A DNA stretch of 64,000 nucleotides from Citrobacter sedlakii NBRC 105722 (GTDB lineage: Bacteria > Pseudomonadota > Gammaproteobacteria > Enterobacterales > Enterobacteriaceae). Below, in pieces: positions 35,701-46,092 of the stretch. Location of the stretch: NCBI RefSeq assembly GCF_000759835.1, contig NZ_BBNB01000002.1, forward strand, positions 592,438 through 656,437, read 5' to 3'. Numbering within the stretch: position 1 is the first letter of the stretch; the number at the start of each line of letters is the position of its first letter. The position numbers and the translations under genes are program-made. A model generated the notes under the pieces. The model was not told the origin of the DNA. It searched no databases and was given only the letters and a program-made list of their open reading frames with translations.

Positions 35701-36922
35701 GGTGGTAAAAGGGGATACCCATGGTGAAACCACTGTGAGCGTAGTCAATGCGGGCGGCACAGGTGCGCAAACGCTGAACGGCATTGAAGTGATCCATGTT
35801 GATGGGCACTCTGACGGCGAATTTATCCAGGCTGGCCGTATTGTGGCAGGCGCTTACGATTACAGCCTTGGCCGCGGTCAGGGGGAGAACAGCGGCAACT
35901 GGTATCTGACCAGTGGTAAGACTAATCCAGACCCGGCCCCTACTCCAGACAGGCATGACGATCTGCGTCCGGAAGCGGGAAGCTACATCGCAAACCTTGC
36001 GGCGGCAAACACGCTGTTTGTGACTCGCTTACGCGATCGCCAGGGCGATACACACTATATCGACGCGCTGACGGGCAAGGAAGCCATCACCAGCCTTTGG
36101 CTGCGTAATGCAGGCGGTCACACCCGTCAGCAAGACAGCAGCAGCCTGTTGGAAATGCAGGCTAACCGTTATGTGATGCAGCTCGGCGGCGACATTCTCG
36201 AGTGGTCATCTGACAGCGCAGATCGTTTCCGTCTCGGTCTGATGGCGGGCTACGCCAACCAGAAAACTCGGGCCGAAAACCAGCGTAACGGCTACCGCGC
36301 CGACAGCCGCATCAGCGGTTACAGCGTTGGCCTGTACGGCACCTGGCTGCAAACGCCAGAAGGCGCCTATGTCGATACCTGGGCGCAGTACAGCTGGTTT
36401 GACAACACCGTCTCCGGTCACGGCGTTAGCGTGGAGGCGTATGAATCAAAGGGCTTCACTGCATCACTGGAATCCGGCTACACCTGGAAACTGGCGCAGA
36501 TCGGCGAGCGTAATGCGCTGTACATCCAACCGCAAGCGCAAATCATGTGGATGGGCGTCAGGGCCGACGATCATCAGGAAGCTAATGGTACCCGCGTGAA
36601 AGGCCGGGGCGAGGGCAACGTGCAGACCCGCGTCGGCGTGCGTCTGTTCGGCAAGGGTCATAGCCAGCTTGACGATGGTAGGGCTCGTACCTTCCAACCA
36701 TTTATTGAAGCGAACTGGCTTCACAACAGCAAAGAGTTTGGCGTATCGATGAACGGTGACAATATCAATCTGACGGGCACCCGCGACGTGGGCGAGCTAA
36801 AAGCGGGCGTTGAAGGCCAGCTGTCGAAGTATGTCTCCCTGTGGGGCACCCTCGGTCAGCAGGTTGGTGATAAGGGTTACAGTGATACAAATGCCGTGCT
36901 GGGGATAAGGGTGACTTTTTGA
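32711..36922 (+). CDS. large MisL-like autotransporter AT4 (type Va)
   Basis: A 1403-aa autotransporter, the largest protein in the window. The signal peptide MKVSKLFIAIVTSMCATGAP ends near APAA. The passenger (about 22-980) is a long run of beta-helix repeats such as GTLNISNGGDVQAE, GVLNITQGGKLFHHG, GTLITTNSGKTHAD, plus several autotransporter-associated repeats (LSNLNNDYRGVTNVRSGNLA; WTGQTDIKQGGLLLGNNAS). Then follow the junction domain (LGDDHSVTDELVVKGDTHG to AGAYDYSLGRGQ), a short linker (NPDPAPTPDRHDD) and a barrel ending GIRVTF. Barrel and junction are clearly related to AT2 and AT3. The divergent MarT/FidL-like modules recall the misL locus. Predicted surface adhesin; the ligand is unknown. 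Confidence 0.9.
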   Translation: MKVSKLFIAIVTSMCATGAPAATINDNQALKIDSLWEEPWIFIGDETDGTLNISNGGDVQAELFQIGIHGSTGTVNITDGGRLNIIKSTYSDPLLVGGKSDSKNPDGYGVLNISGPGSIVTIDKKNRSLQVGKGNGSGVLNITQGGKLFHHGSDNTWSGIWIGSRRTPQSTTSGRIYVDGPGSELATASRIIVGTYGSGTLITTNSGKTHADANIQVGNELETAGYDNLLQVAGAGSVISTDATLIVGLDGTATAIASDNGLLSAREIIISKGDRKGELAVGARAGEQAVAAGNINTKEIIFGFREGVLTLNHASALFSLSANLSGKGRVNMLNGLSALAGDNSNFHGYFSIDSPARLLITDPKNIGANTVLLNGGTLSIETSQRWRFLNKLTGDGVLSVNTNGNDFVFDSSRLTDNFRGTVALQDTAFSLAETNAAALKDLSMKMGSGSLVKVGEGRQTLGGLTFEGGTLLVGEVNPGQKTSPATVHTTGQLDISGQGTVQVTRGTTFSNDRPMPDTLIPLLEQDESNILVRLVSSDGGVIGHGGNLTLTDQNAHAISDTAEADITQHGAVVANATYDYRLTRGDRDDGLYVNYALTNVDLMGKEADALILNANGKGGNSADLSATLTGDGDLTIDSQKGQTVTLSNLNNDYRGVTNVRSGNLAMLNDNVLGNTRELKLAGDTGFDMRGHSQTIATLTAENGSLTHLNGGQLTLTNGGKASGVLAGNGQLNVAGGTLSISGNNPELQATTAIMQGAKVVLDHTLGAGTGNIVAAGTLSVSYAAGRLYNSLSDAGQVELIDSDVVLAGTNRAFSGQFTVNTGSQMTALTADSLGAAEVHNSGSLVLNGDNNWRLDNTVYGSGRVIKLGTGTIALGDNAAWTGQTDIKQGGLLLGNNASPATLASSQVDIAKPGMLAGIGGVAGNITNAGTLQVGAHHEENHRFTVGGDLINSGLLATGFKGHQAGNQLVINGNYTGSKGYLTINTALGDDHSVTDELVVKGDTHGETTVSVVNAGGTGAQTLNGIEVIHVDGHSDGEFIQAGRIVAGAYDYSLGRGQGENSGNWYLTSGKTNPDPAPTPDRHDDLRPEAGSYIANLAAANTLFVTRLRDRQGDTHYIDALTGKEAITSLWLRNAGGHTRQQDSSSLLEMQANRYVMQLGGDILEWSSDSADRFRLGLMAGYANQKTRAENQRNGYRADSRISGYSVGLYGTWLQTPEGAYVDTWAQYSWFDNTVSGHGVSVEAYESKGFTASLESGYTWKLAQIGERNALYIQPQAQIMWMGVRADDHQEANGTRVKGRGEGNVQTRVGVRLFGKGHSQLDDGRARTFQPFIEANWLHNSKEFGVSMNGDNINLTGTRDVGELKAGVEGQLSKYVSLWGTLGQQVGDKGYSDTNAVLGIRVTF

Positions 36923-37039
36923 CTGTCTGGCAAGGGGCGTTTGATTGGTAACGTCGCCGCGTATTAAATGCGGAGGCACAAATCTGTCCCACAGGGGACA
37001 TTAAGGGAAATATGATAGATGGATAAGCCATTGATTTAA

Positions 37040-37115
37040 TGGTGCCGATAATAGGAGTCGAACCTACGACCTTCGCATTACGAATGCGCTGCTCTACCAA
37101 CTGAGCTATATCGGC
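37040..37115 (-). tRNA. thrW: tRNA-Thr (anticodon CGT)
   Basis: The 76-nt cloverleaf reads GCCGATATAGCTCAGTTGG at the 5' end, anticodon loop TTCGTAA, T-arm GGTTCGACTCC and encoded CCA at the 3' end. It sits just downstream of proA, as thrW does in E. coli, and is a known integration hotspot (CP4-6 in E. coli). Here no integrase or repeated tRNA end was found beside it. Confidence 0.97.
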
Positions 37116-37228
37116 CCTGAAAGGACGTGTCCACGAGCGTGAACACGGGGTAGAAGGTTAAAACTAACCGGGCGATGCGTCAATGGCCTTGCGATTCAAA
37201 TGCCTATTTTTGCATCATCCGGTTGGTT

Positions 37229-38482
37229 TTACGCACGAATCGTATCGTCGCCGATGCCGATCCACTTGTATGTGGTCAGCGCCTCGAGCCCCATCGGGCC
37301 GCGGGCGTGAAGTTTCTGCGTGCTTACCGCCACTTCCGCGCCCAGGCCGAACTGACCGCCATCGGTAAAGCGCGTGGAGGCGTTGACGTAAACAGCGGAA
37401 GAATCCACTTCATTCACAAAGCGGTTTGCGTTGTGAATCGTACGCGTCAGGATAGCGTCTGAATGTTGGGTACCGTGTTCGCGGATATGCGCGATAGCAT
37501 CATCAAGATCGGCAACGATTTTTACGTTCAGATCCAGCGACAGGAACTCATCGTCGTACTCTTCCGCTTTCACTGCTACAACGTGTGCCGGACCCGCGCT
37601 CAACGGCGCAAGCGCGTTAGCATCCGCATGCAGCGTTACGCCGCTTTCAGCCATCTGCTGACTCAGCGCGGGCAGGAAACGTTCGGCAATGCCCTGATGC
37701 ACCAGCAGGGTTTCCACGGTATTACAGGTGCTTGGACGCTGGGTCTTGGCGTTGACGATGATATTCAGCGCCGGTTTAATGTCGGCGCTGTCATCAACAA
37801 AAATATGACACACGCCGATCCCGCCGGTGATGACCGGGATAGTCGACTGCTCGCGGCACAGCTTGTGCAGCCCGGCGCCGCCGCGTGGGATCAGCATATC
37901 GATGTATTTGTCCATCCGCAGCATCTCGTTCACCAGCGCGCGGTCAGGGCTGTCAATCGCCTGAACAGCGGCTTCCGGTAAACCGCAGGCGTTAAGCGCT
38001 TGCTGGATAACGCCTACGGTTACCGCGTTGGTCCGATACGTCTCTTTACCGCCGCGTAGAATGGCGGCGTTGCCGGTTTTCAGACACAGCGAGGCGACAT
38101 CCACGGTAACGTTAGGCCGCGCTTCATAAATCACGCCAATCACCCCCAACGGAACCCGGCGACGCTCCAGACGCAGTCCGCTGTCCAGCAGCCTGCCATC
38201 CATCACCTCCCCGACTGGATCGGCCAGATGGCATACCTTACGCACATCGTCGGCAATCGCCTTCAGACGCGCAGGGGTGAGCGCCAGACGATCGAGCATC
38301 GCTTCGCTCAGGCCGTTCTCACGCGCTCTCGCCACGTCCTCGGCGTTGGCGCTAAGGATGATTTCCCTTTGCGCTTCCAGCTCGTCGGCGATTTTTTCCA
38401 GCACGCGATTTTTTTCACGGCTGGAGAGCAGCGCCAGTTGGTACGACGCGGCTTTTGCCGCCTTGCCCATGTGTTCCAGCAT
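37229..38482 (-). CDS. proA: gamma-glutamyl phosphate reductase ProA
   Basis: Reduces gamma-glutamyl phosphate to glutamate semialdehyde with NADPH, the second step of proline synthesis. The 417-aa protein has the aldehyde-dehydrogenase-like fold with the catalytic cysteine in [19 protein letters not shown], and characteristic [18 protein letters not shown] and [10 protein letters not shown] motifs. Length equals that of E. coli ProA. It begins 11 bp after proB and the pair forms the proBA operon, with thrW behind it. I see nothing unusual. Confidence 0.98.
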   Translation of the reverse strand: MLEHMGKAAKAASYQLALLSSREKNRVLEKIADELEAQREIILSANAEDVARARENGLSEAMLDRLALTPARLKAIADDVRKVCHLADPVGEVMDGRLLDSGLRLERRRVPLGVIGVIYEARPNVTVDVASLCLKTGNAAILRGGKETYRTNAVTVGVIQQALNACGLPEAAVQAIDSPDRALVNEMLRMDKYIDMLIPRGGAGLHKLCREQSTIPVITGGIGVCHIFVDDSADIKPALNIIVNAKTQRPSTCNTVETLLVHQGIAERFLPALSQQMAESGVTLHADANALAPLSAGPAHVVAVKAEEYDDEFLSLDLNVKIVADLDDAIAHIREHGTQHSDAILTRTIHNANRFVNEVDSSAVYVNASTRFTDGGQFGLGAEVAVSTQKLHARGPMGLEALTTYKWIGIGDDTIRA

Positions 38483-38493
38483 CTGTCTGCTCC

Positions 38494-39597
38494 TTAGCGG
38501 GTAATCATATCATCACGATGAACGGCGACCGGGCCGTATTCGTAGCCCAGAATCGCATCAATCTGCTGTGAGTGGTGTCCGGCAATGCGGCGCAGCGCGT
38601 CGCTGTTGTAGCGGCTTACGCCGTGGGCGATGTCGCGCCCTTCCAGATTACAGATGCGGATCACTTCACCACGCGAGAAATTGCCTGTCACGCTTTTAAT
38701 GCCTTTTGGCAGCAATGAGCTGCCGCGCTCCAGAATGGCGGCGGTCGCCCCTTCATCGACGCTAATTTCCCCGGCAGGCGGCGCGCCGAAGATCCAGCGC
38801 TTGCGGTTTTCCAGCGGCGAGGCCTGGGCATGAAAACGGGTACCCACGGAGAGACCTTCCATTACGTCACCAATCACGCCCGGCTTGCTGCCTGCGGCGA
38901 TAATAGTGTCGATACCGGCGCGGCAGGCGACGTCGGCGGCCTGCAGTTTGGTGCTCATGCCGCCCGTTCCCAGACCAGAAACGCTGTCGCCGGCAATCGC
39001 GCGCAGCGCGTCATCAATACCATAAACGTCTTTGATCAGTTCTGCCTGCGGATCAGTGCGCGGGTCTGCGGTGAACAGCCCCTGCTGGTCGGTCAGCAGC
39101 AACAGTTTATCCGCGCCCGCCAGGATAGCCGCCAGCGCCGAAAGATTGTCGTTATCGCCCACTTTGATTTCAGCGGTCGCCACCGCGTCGTTCTCGTTGA
39201 TCACCGGAACGATATTGTTATCAAGCAGCGCGCGTAGCGTGTCGCGGGCGTTAAGGAAGCGTTCACGGTCTTCCATATCCGCGCGGGTCAGCAGCATCTG
39301 TCCGACGTGAATGCCGTAAATCGAAAACAGCTGTTCCCACAGTTGAATCAGACGACTCTGCCCTACCGCGGCCAACAGTTGCTTGGTGGCGATGGTGGCG
39401 GGCAGTTCCGGATAGCCCAGATGTTCACGCCCGGCGGCAATCGCGCCAGAGGTAACGATAACAATACGATGTCCTGCGGCGTGCAGCTGCGCGCACTGAC
39501 GAACAAGTTCTACGATGTGGGCACGGTTCAGGCGGCGCGATCCGCCCGTTAGCACACTGGTGCCGAGTTTTACCACCAGCGTCTGGCTGTCACTCAT
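38494..39597 (-). CDS. proB: glutamate 5-kinase ProB
   Basis: Phosphorylates glutamate to gamma-glutamyl phosphate, the first and proline-inhibited step of proline synthesis. The 367-aa protein comprises an amino-acid-kinase domain ([66 protein letters not shown]) and a C-terminal PUA domain from about residue 275. It starts at 39597 and is divergent from phoE. The gene order proB-proA is the usual one. Confidence 0.98.
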   Translation of the reverse strand: MSDSQTLVVKLGTSVLTGGSRRLNRAHIVELVRQCAQLHAAGHRIVIVTSGAIAAGREHLGYPELPATIATKQLLAAVGQSRLIQLWEQLFSIYGIHVGQMLLTRADMEDRERFLNARDTLRALLDNNIVPVINENDAVATAEIKVGDNDNLSALAAILAGADKLLLLTDQQGLFTADPRTDPQAELIKDVYGIDDALRAIAGDSVSGLGTGGMSTKLQAADVACRAGIDTIIAAGSKPGVIGDVMEGLSVGTRFHAQASPLENRKRWIFGAPPAGEISVDEGATAAILERGSSLLPKGIKSVTGNFSRGEVIRICNLEGRDIAHGVSRYNSDALRRIAGHHSQQIDAILGYEYGPVAVHRDDMITR

Positions 39598-39784
39598 GAT
39601 TCTCTGCCGTTCAAAATAGGGAAAATGATATCAAACGAACGTTTTAGCAGGACTGGCCCCGGTTGCCAACAAGCAGCGCACAAAGCATGAAATTTTGTTG
39701 CGCAGGATCAGCAAGCGTAGCGGCAAAGTTTGACGGTTTTATTACCGTGATAAATAAAACCTCTTTTTTAAAATTATTCTGACT

Positions 39785-39802
39785 TTGTCATAAAACTTTC
39801 AT
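39785..39802 (+). promoter_or_regulatory. Pho box of phoE
   Basis: TTGTCATAAAACTTTCAT matches the PhoB consensus CTGTCATAWAWCTGTCAY at 16 of 18 positions. It lies about 85 bp upstream of the phoE start, replacing a -35 element, as expected for a phosphate-starvation gene. Confidence 0.85.
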
Positions 39803-39885
39803 TGCAGAACGATAAAAACCATCCTGTTTTTTTCACGGGGACACTCCCAATGAATAGTTGCGCGTTAGATAAATCAGGACTGAAA

Positions 39886-40938
39886 ATGAAAAAGAGCACT
39901 CTGGCATTAGTGGTGATGGGAATTGTTGCATCGGCATCCGTGCAGGCAGCAGAAGTGTATAACAAGAACGGTAATAAACTGGATGTGTATGGCAAAGTGA
40001 AAGCGATGCACTATTTCAGCGATGATAATGCAAAAGACGGCGACCAGACCTATATCCGTTTTGGCTTTAAAGGCGAAACGCAGATCAACGATCAGTTGAC
40101 CGGTTACGGTCGCTGGGAAGCTGAATTCGCCGGCAATAAAACCGAAAGTGAGAGCGGTCAGAAGACGCGTCTGGCATTTGCCGGTCTTAAATTTGGTGAG
40201 TATGGCTCGTTTGACTACGGTCGTAACCTCGGCGCGCTGTATGACGTCGCCGCCTGGACCGACATGTTCCCGGAATTCGGCGGTGACGGCCTGGCGCAAA
40301 CCGATAACTTCATGACCAAGCGCGCCAGCGGCCTGGCCACTTACCGCAACACCGACTTCTTCGGGATGATCAACGGCCTGAATATGACCCTGCAATATCA
40401 GGGCAAAAACGAAAATCGCGACGTGAAGAAACAGAACGGTGACGGCTTCGGCACTTCACTGAGCTATGACTTCGGCGGCAGCGACTTCGCGATTATCGGC
40501 GCATACGCCAACTCTGACCGTACCAATGAGCAGAATCAGCAGGCGCGCGGCCAGGGGCAAAATGCAGAAGGCTGGGCGACTGGTCTGAAATATGATGGTA
40601 ACGATATTTACCTGGCCACTATCTATTCTGAAACCCGCAACATGGCGCCAATCTCCGGCGGTTTTGCCAATAAAGCGCAGAACTTCGAAGCCGTTGCGCA
40701 ATATCAGTTCGACTTTGGTCTGCGTCCGTCTCTGGGCTACGTGCAGTCCAAAGGCAAAGATATTGAAGGCGTTGGTGATGAAGATATCGTGAAATATATC
40801 GATGTCGGCATGACGTACTATTTCAATAAAAACATGTCCGCCTTTGTTGATTACAAAATCAACCAGATCGATGACGACAATAAGCTGGGCGTGAGCAGCG
40901 ATGACATCGTTGCGCTGGGTATGACTTATCAGTTCTGA
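39886..40938 (+). CDS. phoE: outer membrane porin PhoE
   Basis: Anion-preferring trimeric porin induced by phosphate limitation. The 350-aa precursor starts [20 protein letters not shown] with cleavage after VQA and [16 protein letters not shown] at the mature N terminus; it ends in the barrel-typical MTYQF. The L3 constriction-loop motif [14 protein letters not shown] is intact, and the whole length shows the 16-strand general porin pattern. The frame extends 28 codons upstream, but the signal peptide fixes the ATG at 39886. A strong Pho box precedes it, and a REP-type hairpin with T-run follows. Confidence 0.96.
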   Translation: MKKSTLALVVMGIVASASVQAAEVYNKNGNKLDVYGKVKAMHYFSDDNAKDGDQTYIRFGFKGETQINDQLTGYGRWEAEFAGNKTESESGQKTRLAFAGLKFGEYGSFDYGRNLGALYDVAAWTDMFPEFGGDGLAQTDNFMTKRASGLATYRNTDFFGMINGLNMTLQYQGKNENRDVKKQNGDGFGTSLSYDFGGSDFAIIGAYANSDRTNEQNQQARGQGQNAEGWATGLKYDGNDIYLATIYSETRNMAPISGGFANKAQNFEAVAQYQFDFGLRPSLGYVQSKGKDIEGVGDEDIVKYIDVGMTYYFNKNMSAFVDYKINQIDDDNKLGVSSDDIVALGMTYQF

Positions 40939-40946
40939 TGATACAT

Positions 40947-40979
40947 TGCCGGATGGCGTTTCGCGCATCCGGCATTTTT
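40947..40979. terminator. REP-type palindrome with T-run between phoE and crl
   Basis: TGCCGGATGGCG and CGCGCATCCGGCA pair around TTT, followed by TTTTT on the plus strand. It serves as phoE terminator and lies four bases from the convergent crl stop. Confidence 0.8.
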
Positions 40980-40983
40980 CGCT

Positions 40984-41397
<414 letters not shown>

Positions 41398-41442
41398 TTA
41401 TGAAGCAACTGTTTTACCAAAACAGTAGAATTTAGCAAATTA

Positions 41443-42687
41443 TTAACACAATCTCTTTTCAATCCAGTGCGTGATTTCCTGGAGCGCTTTGTCAAAATTG
41501 CGATACACCGGGTTAAACGGTATCTCTAAAAGTTTACCATCGGCGGATGAAGAGGTGATTAAACGCGACTCTTCCTCCGGACTGAACGGATCGTTCTTCC
41601 AGAAGCCCGACAGCATGGGCGTCGGGCAGCGTCTGCCGAGCAGTCCCTGCACCTTCAGCGAGTAGCGATTAAGCTCAACGCACAGCGCGTCGTCGGAGGC
41701 GTCGTGCATCCCCAGCCGGCTCGCCAGCACGTCAAGATACATTTCCGGTACGGCGCGCTGGCGTTGCACGTCGCTAAGCAACGCGTGTACAACCGGGCCG
41801 AGGCAGGCTACCGCTTTCAGACGCGGCGACTCAAGATAAGCGAGGCGCACCGCCACGTTCGCGCCAAAGCGGAAACCAAACGCCGCCACGCGGGTGTGGT
41901 CCACCCACGGTATGTTAGGCAACGCTTTCAGCACATGCTGATGCAACAGGCTGGAATCCTGAGTGAGTTTCCACTTCGACGAGAACCCTACCGACGGCAT
42001 ATCCAGCGTCAGCATGGCGATGCCGCGCGGGGCGAAGTAACGCTCATACAAGGTGTAATAATCAGTTTGCATGGCGTCGAGGCCGCCGCACATCAGTACG
42101 GTCGGGAACGGCCCGTCGCCTTTCGGCATATGTAAAAAGCCGGTCACGGGCGAACCGCCGGGAATAGCGAACTCCATTTCACGCAGCGTACCGGGCAACC
42201 GCTGCGCCGCCTCTTCATAAGCCCGGTTAGCCAACGCCTGCGCCTGCTCAGCCAGCTCGTCGCCTTTCAGATGTGGGTAGGCGGCAATATTATACAGCGT
42301 GGACGCATGCAGCCAGTGGCGACCGCTGCGTTCAGCGTCCTGCTCCTGACAAGCCTTCTGCTGCCAGTCCATCGCCTGTTTCGACCATTCATAAATCCAG
42401 TTGCCGCCGCGGTAGCCAACCACCGTATCGTACAGTTCAGCGTCGGTGCGCTCGGCTTCGCTCATGACGATGCGCGCCTGCACGTCGAGGATTTCCCACG
42501 GGTCCACGCCGCGCCAGATCCACATCAGGCGGTTAATCATACGGTACCAGTGGGGAACGTTTTTACCGTCCAGCGTGGATTGCACCGGCGACTGCGTACC
42601 GGCATTGAACCGACGAACCAGGGTCGACGTTTCAGGATGTTTAAAGCGGGGTTTGAACAGGGTTTCACTGAGGTTAGCCTGTGACAT
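41443..42687 (-). CDS. frsA: FrsA (YafA) alpha/beta-hydrolase, fermentation-respiration switch protein
   Basis: A 414-aa alpha/beta-hydrolase-fold protein with the family length. The N-terminal part ([20 protein letters not shown]) is FrsA-specific; the hydrolase core carries [17 protein letters not shown] and, in place of a clear nucleophile elbow, [17 protein letters not shown]. Reported roles are binding of IIA-Glc and a shift toward fermentation; pyruvate decarboxylase activity reported for a Vibrio homologue is disputed. It stands between crl and gpt in the normal gene order. No anomaly is seen. Confidence 0.95.
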   Translation of the reverse strand: MSQANLSETLFKPRFKHPETSTLVRRFNAGTQSPVQSTLDGKNVPHWYRMINRLMWIWRGVDPWEILDVQARIVMSEAERTDAELYDTVVGYRGGNWIYEWSKQAMDWQQKACQEQDAERSGRHWLHASTLYNIAAYPHLKGDELAEQAQALANRAYEEAAQRLPGTLREMEFAIPGGSPVTGFLHMPKGDGPFPTVLMCGGLDAMQTDYYTLYERYFAPRGIAMLTLDMPSVGFSSKWKLTQDSSLLHQHVLKALPNIPWVDHTRVAAFGFRFGANVAVRLAYLESPRLKAVACLGPVVHALLSDVQRQRAVPEMYLDVLASRLGMHDASDDALCVELNRYSLKVQGLLGRRCPTPMLSGFWKNDPFSPEEESRLITSSSADGKLLEIPFNPVYRNFDKALQEITHWIEKRLC

Positions 42688-42786
42688 GCGTGCAGCCTCC
42701 TTAAATACTTACTGAGGCTTATTGTAACCTGTCATGGCGTAAAGAGAACAACGCCCGGCATTGCCAGGCGTTGAAACGTGCGGAGA

Positions 42787-43245
42787 TTAGCGACCAGAAA
42801 TCGGCGGAACGAAGACCACGCCCATATCCCATGGCTGCTCAATCCAGGTATCCTGCGGGATATCAATAACATAGTCGTCCACCAGCGGACGGCCTGCCGG
42901 TTTGGCAAAGATCGTGACGAAGTGGGCTTTCGGATACATTTCGCGGATAGCCACCGCGGTTCCACCGGTATCGACCAGATCGTCGATGACGATAAAGCCT
43001 TCACCGTCGCCTTCCGCGCGCTTGAGCACTTTCAGTTCGCGCTGGTTGTCGTGATCGTAGCTGGAAATGCAAACGGTATCGACATGACGAATACCCAATT
43101 CACGCGCCAGTAATGCGCCCGGTACCAGACCACCACGGCTAACGGCAATAATGCCTTTCCACTGTTCTGAAGGCATCAGGCGAGCTGCCAGTTTGCGGGC
43201 GTGAATCTGCAACATGTCCCAGGTGACGACGTATTTTTCGCTCAT
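42787..43245 (-). CDS. gpt: xanthine-guanine phosphoribosyltransferase Gpt
   Basis: Transfers phosphoribose from PRPP to xanthine, guanine and, more slowly, hypoxanthine in purine salvage; membrane-associated. The 152-aa protein has the normal length, the PRPP-binding motif [19 protein letters not shown] and the N-terminal loop [20 protein letters not shown]. Start [12 protein letters not shown] at 43245. It is divergent from pepD with about 260 bp between the genes. Confidence 0.98.
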   Translation of the reverse strand: MSEKYVVTWDMLQIHARKLAARLMPSEQWKGIIAVSRGGLVPGALLARELGIRHVDTVCISSYDHDNQRELKVLKRAEGDGEGFIVIDDLVDTGGTAVAIREMYPKAHFVTIFAKPAGRPLVDDYVIDIPQDTWIEQPWDMGVVFVPPISGR

Positions 43246-43505
43246 GTGAAGTGTCCCAGCCTGTTTATCTACGGCTTAAAAAGTGTTCGAGGGGGAAATA
43301 GGTTGCGCGAGATTATAGAGATCTGACGCAGCAAAAACCAGTGTTTCGCGGTATCCGCCCCTCTTTTTACGTGCTTTATACTACCCGCCGACAAAGAAAG
43401 TGGTATTCTCAACCGCATTGCGCAAGCCTGACTTGTGGTAATGATTAACCTGCTAACCCTGTGTGCGACAAGCCTGTTTGCCGTACACCGATGAGGAGAC
43501 TCAAC

Positions 43506-44963
43506 GTGTCTGAACTGTCTCAGTTATCACCACAACCGCTGTGGGATATTTTTGCCAAAATCTGCTCCATTCCGCATCCGTCCTATCATGAAGAACAGCT
43601 CGCTGAGCACATTGTTGGCTGGGCGAAAGAGAAAGGTTTCCACGTAGAGCGCGACCAGGTCGGTAATATCCTGATTCGCAAGCCCGCGACCGCAGGCATG
43701 GAAAACCGCAAGCCGGTCGTGCTGCAGGCGCACCTCGACATGGTGCCGCAGAAAAATAACGACACCGTACACGATTTCACCAAAGATCCTATTCAGCCCT
43801 ATATCGACGGCGAGTGGGTAAAAGCGCGCGGCACCACTCTGGGGGCAGACAACGGCATTGGTATGGCCTCTGCGCTGGCGGTTTTAGCCGATGACAGCGT
43901 AGTCCACGGACCGCTGGAAGTGCTGCTGACCATGACCGAAGAAGCCGGAATGGACGGCGCGTTTGGTCTGCAGGCCAACTGGCTGCAGGCGGACATTCTG
44001 ATCAATACCGACTCTGAAGAAGAGGGTGAGATCTACATGGGCTGCGCAGGGGGGATTGATTTTACCTCTAACCTGAAGCTTGAGCGCGAAGCCGTTCCGG
44101 CGGGCTTCCAGTGCGTTAAGCTAACCCTGAAAGGGTTGAAGGGCGGCCACTCCGGCGGCGAAATCCACGTTGGCCTCGGTAACGCCAACAAGCTGCTGGT
44201 ACGCTTCCTCGCCGGTCATGCGCAAGAGCTGGATCTGCGTCTGGTCGACTTTAATGGCGGCACCCTGCGTAACGCGATTCCGCGCGAAGCGTTTGCCACC
44301 GTTGCGGTTGCGGCTGACAAGGTCGAGGCGCTGAAAGCGCGGGTCAATACTTACCATGCTATCCTGAAAAACGAACTGGCAGAGAAAGAGAAAAATCTCG
44401 TGGTTCTGCTGGAGACGACGACCAACGAGAAAGCGGCGCTGACCGCGCAGTCTCGCGACAGCTTTATTCGTCTGCTGAACGCGACCCCGAACGGCGTGAT
44501 CCGCAATTCTGACGTCGCCAAAGGCGTGGTGGAAACGTCGTTAAACGTGGGCGTGGTCACCATGACTGACGACAACGTAGAAATTCACTGCCTGATCCGT
44601 TCGCTGATCGACAGCGGTAAAGACTACGTGGTGAGTATGCTGGATTCTCTCGGCAAGCTGGCAGGCGCGAAAACCGAAGCGAAAGGCGGCTACCCGGGCT
44701 GGCAACCGGATGCTAACTCGCCGGTGATGCATCTGGTGCGGGAAACCTATCAGCGTCTGTTCAACAAGACGCCGAACATTCAGATCATCCACGCAGGTCT
44801 GGAATGCGGTCTGTTCAAAAAACCGTACCCGGACATGGACATGGTTTCCATCGGGCCAACCATTACCGGTCCGCACTCGCCGGATGAGCAGGTTCATATC
44901 GAAAGCGTGGGTCATTACTGGACGCTGCTGACGGAACTGCTGAAAGCGATCCCGGCAAAATAA
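43506..44963 (+). CDS. pepD: aminoacyl-histidine dipeptidase PepD
   Basis: Zinc dipeptidase (peptidase D, carnosinase-like, family M20) acting on Xaa-His and other dipeptides in the cytoplasm. The start is GTG at 43506 (Met-SELSQLSPQPLWDI), preceded seven bases upstream by GAGGAG, giving 485 aa as in E. coli; the frame extends 15 codons further but without a ribosome site. Zinc-site motifs are QAHLDMVPQ, TLGADNGIGMA, TEEAGMDGAFG, and the C-terminal HAGLECGLF. A REP palindrome follows. Confidence 0.97.
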   Translation: MSELSQLSPQPLWDIFAKICSIPHPSYHEEQLAEHIVGWAKEKGFHVERDQVGNILIRKPATAGMENRKPVVLQAHLDMVPQKNNDTVHDFTKDPIQPYIDGEWVKARGTTLGADNGIGMASALAVLADDSVVHGPLEVLLTMTEEAGMDGAFGLQANWLQADILINTDSEEEGEIYMGCAGGIDFTSNLKLEREAVPAGFQCVKLTLKGLKGGHSGGEIHVGLGNANKLLVRFLAGHAQELDLRLVDFNGGTLRNAIPREAFATVAVAADKVEALKARVNTYHAILKNELAEKEKNLVVLLETTTNEKAALTAQSRDSFIRLLNATPNGVIRNSDVAKGVVETSLNVGVVTMTDDNVEIHCLIRSLIDSGKDYVVSMLDSLGKLAGAKTEAKGGYPGWQPDANSPVMHLVRETYQRLFNKTPNIQIIHAGLECGLFKKPYPDMDMVSIGPTITGPHSPDEQVHIESVGHYWTLLTELLKAIPAK

Positions 44964-44977
44964 GTCGGTAATCCATA

Positions 44978-45000
44978 CCGGATGGCGCTACGCCATCCGG
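44978..45000. repeat. REP palindrome between pepD and dinB
   Basis: CCGGATGGCG and CGCCATCCGG flank CTA: a perfect 10-bp inverted repeat. It lies between the convergent pepD and dinB genes, four bases before the dinB stop. Confidence 0.85.
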
Positions 45001-45004
45001 TCGT

Positions 45005-46060
45005 CTATAACCCCAGCAGTAACTGCCGCTCCAGCTGCGGGTCAAGCAGCGTAACGTGTAATCCCACCAGGCGAACGCCTCGCCCTCCCCGTCTTTCGTC
45101 CCAGGTTTTACGCGCGGTAGAAAGTAAATCGTCTTTGTTCAACCGCGGCCAGACGTGTTCCTGGGTGGTTTGCTGAAAATCATTAAATTTTAATTTCACC
45201 CCCTGACGGGCGATTAATAAATCCGGTTTGACCTTTGCCAGACGGCGTTCAAGCTCGGGGTATAAGCGCTCGATGATCGCCTCACATTCCGACCAGTGAT
45301 GAATATCTTCCGCCATCGTCCGTTCGACACCCACGGATTTTCGCAGGCGTTCGCTGTTGACGTCCCGCTCGTCAATTCCCTGACTGCGCTCCCAGATAAT
45401 GCGTCCGAATTTGCCAAAGCGTTTTAACAGCGTCGCCAGGTCAAAATGCTGAATATCGCCGCAGGTACGCAGTCCCATACTTTCCAGTTTTGCCGCAGAG
45501 ACTTTTCCCACGCCGGGGATTTTTTCCAGCGGCAGCGTTTCGAGAAATGCCGGAACGTCTGCTGGCGTGATCACGTACTGCCCGTTTGGTTTATTCAGAT
45601 CAGAAGCGATTTTTGCCAGAAATTTTACCGGTGCGACGCCCGCAGAGGCGGTCAACCGCAGTTCGTTAAAAATGGTCTGGCGAATTTCCTGAGCGATAAG
45701 CGTCGCGGAGCCATGACAGTGGGTGCTGTCGGTGACGTCAAGATAGGCCTCGTCCAGCGAGAGGGGTTCAATGCGCGAGGTGTAGCGGGAGAAAATTTCG
45801 CGGATATGTTCTGACGCTTCTTTATACGCATCGAAACGACCGGGTAATAAGGTGAGGTGCGGGCATAACTTTAACGCCATTCCGGTGGGCATCGCGCTGC
45901 GCACGCCAAACTTTCGCGCCGGGTAATTGGCGGTGCTGATCACGCCACGCCGCTCCCGGCTGCCGCCAATGGCGATGGGAATATCGCGCAGCGCGGGGTT
46001 ATCGCGCATTTCAACCGCGGCGAAAAAACAGTCCATATCAACATGTATGATTTTACGCAT
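45005..46060 (-). CDS. dinB: DNA polymerase IV DinB
   Basis: Y-family translesion polymerase. The 351-aa protein begins [17 protein letters not shown] with the first catalytic aspartate (D8) and carries [10 protein letters not shown] with the D/E pair near 103-104. The little-finger domain ends in ...QLLLGL without a clear beta-clamp motif at the end, except [10 protein letters not shown], which fits the usual DinB clamp-binding tail. ATG at 46060 was chosen over the longer frame because it matches the family N terminus. A LexA box lies 17 bp upstream, so the gene belongs to the SOS regulon. Confidence 0.97.
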   Translation of the reverse strand: MRKIIHVDMDCFFAAVEMRDNPALRDIPIAIGGSRERRGVISTANYPARKFGVRSAMPTGMALKLCPHLTLLPGRFDAYKEASEHIREIFSRYTSRIEPLSLDEAYLDVTDSTHCHGSATLIAQEIRQTIFNELRLTASAGVAPVKFLAKIASDLNKPNGQYVITPADVPAFLETLPLEKIPGVGKVSAAKLESMGLRTCGDIQHFDLATLLKRFGKFGRIIWERSQGIDERDVNSERLRKSVGVERTMAEDIHHWSECEAIIERLYPELERRLAKVKPDLLIARQGVKLKFNDFQQTTQEHVWPRLNKDDLLSTARKTWDERRGGRGVRLVGLHVTLLDPQLERQLLLGL

Positions 46061-46076
46061 CGCCCCCTCCCACACA

Positions 46077-46092
46077 CTGTTTAAGTATACAG
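46077..46092. promoter_or_regulatory. LexA (SOS) box of dinB
   Basis: CTGTTTAAGTATACAG fits CTG-N10-CAG and lies directly upstream of the dinB start, as in E. coli. Confidence 0.9.

Noticed and set aside
36923..37228. Integrated element at thrW
   Set aside because: thrW is a known integration site, but no integrase and no duplicated tRNA 3' end were found within the window; the region left of it is occupied by ordinary accessory genes.
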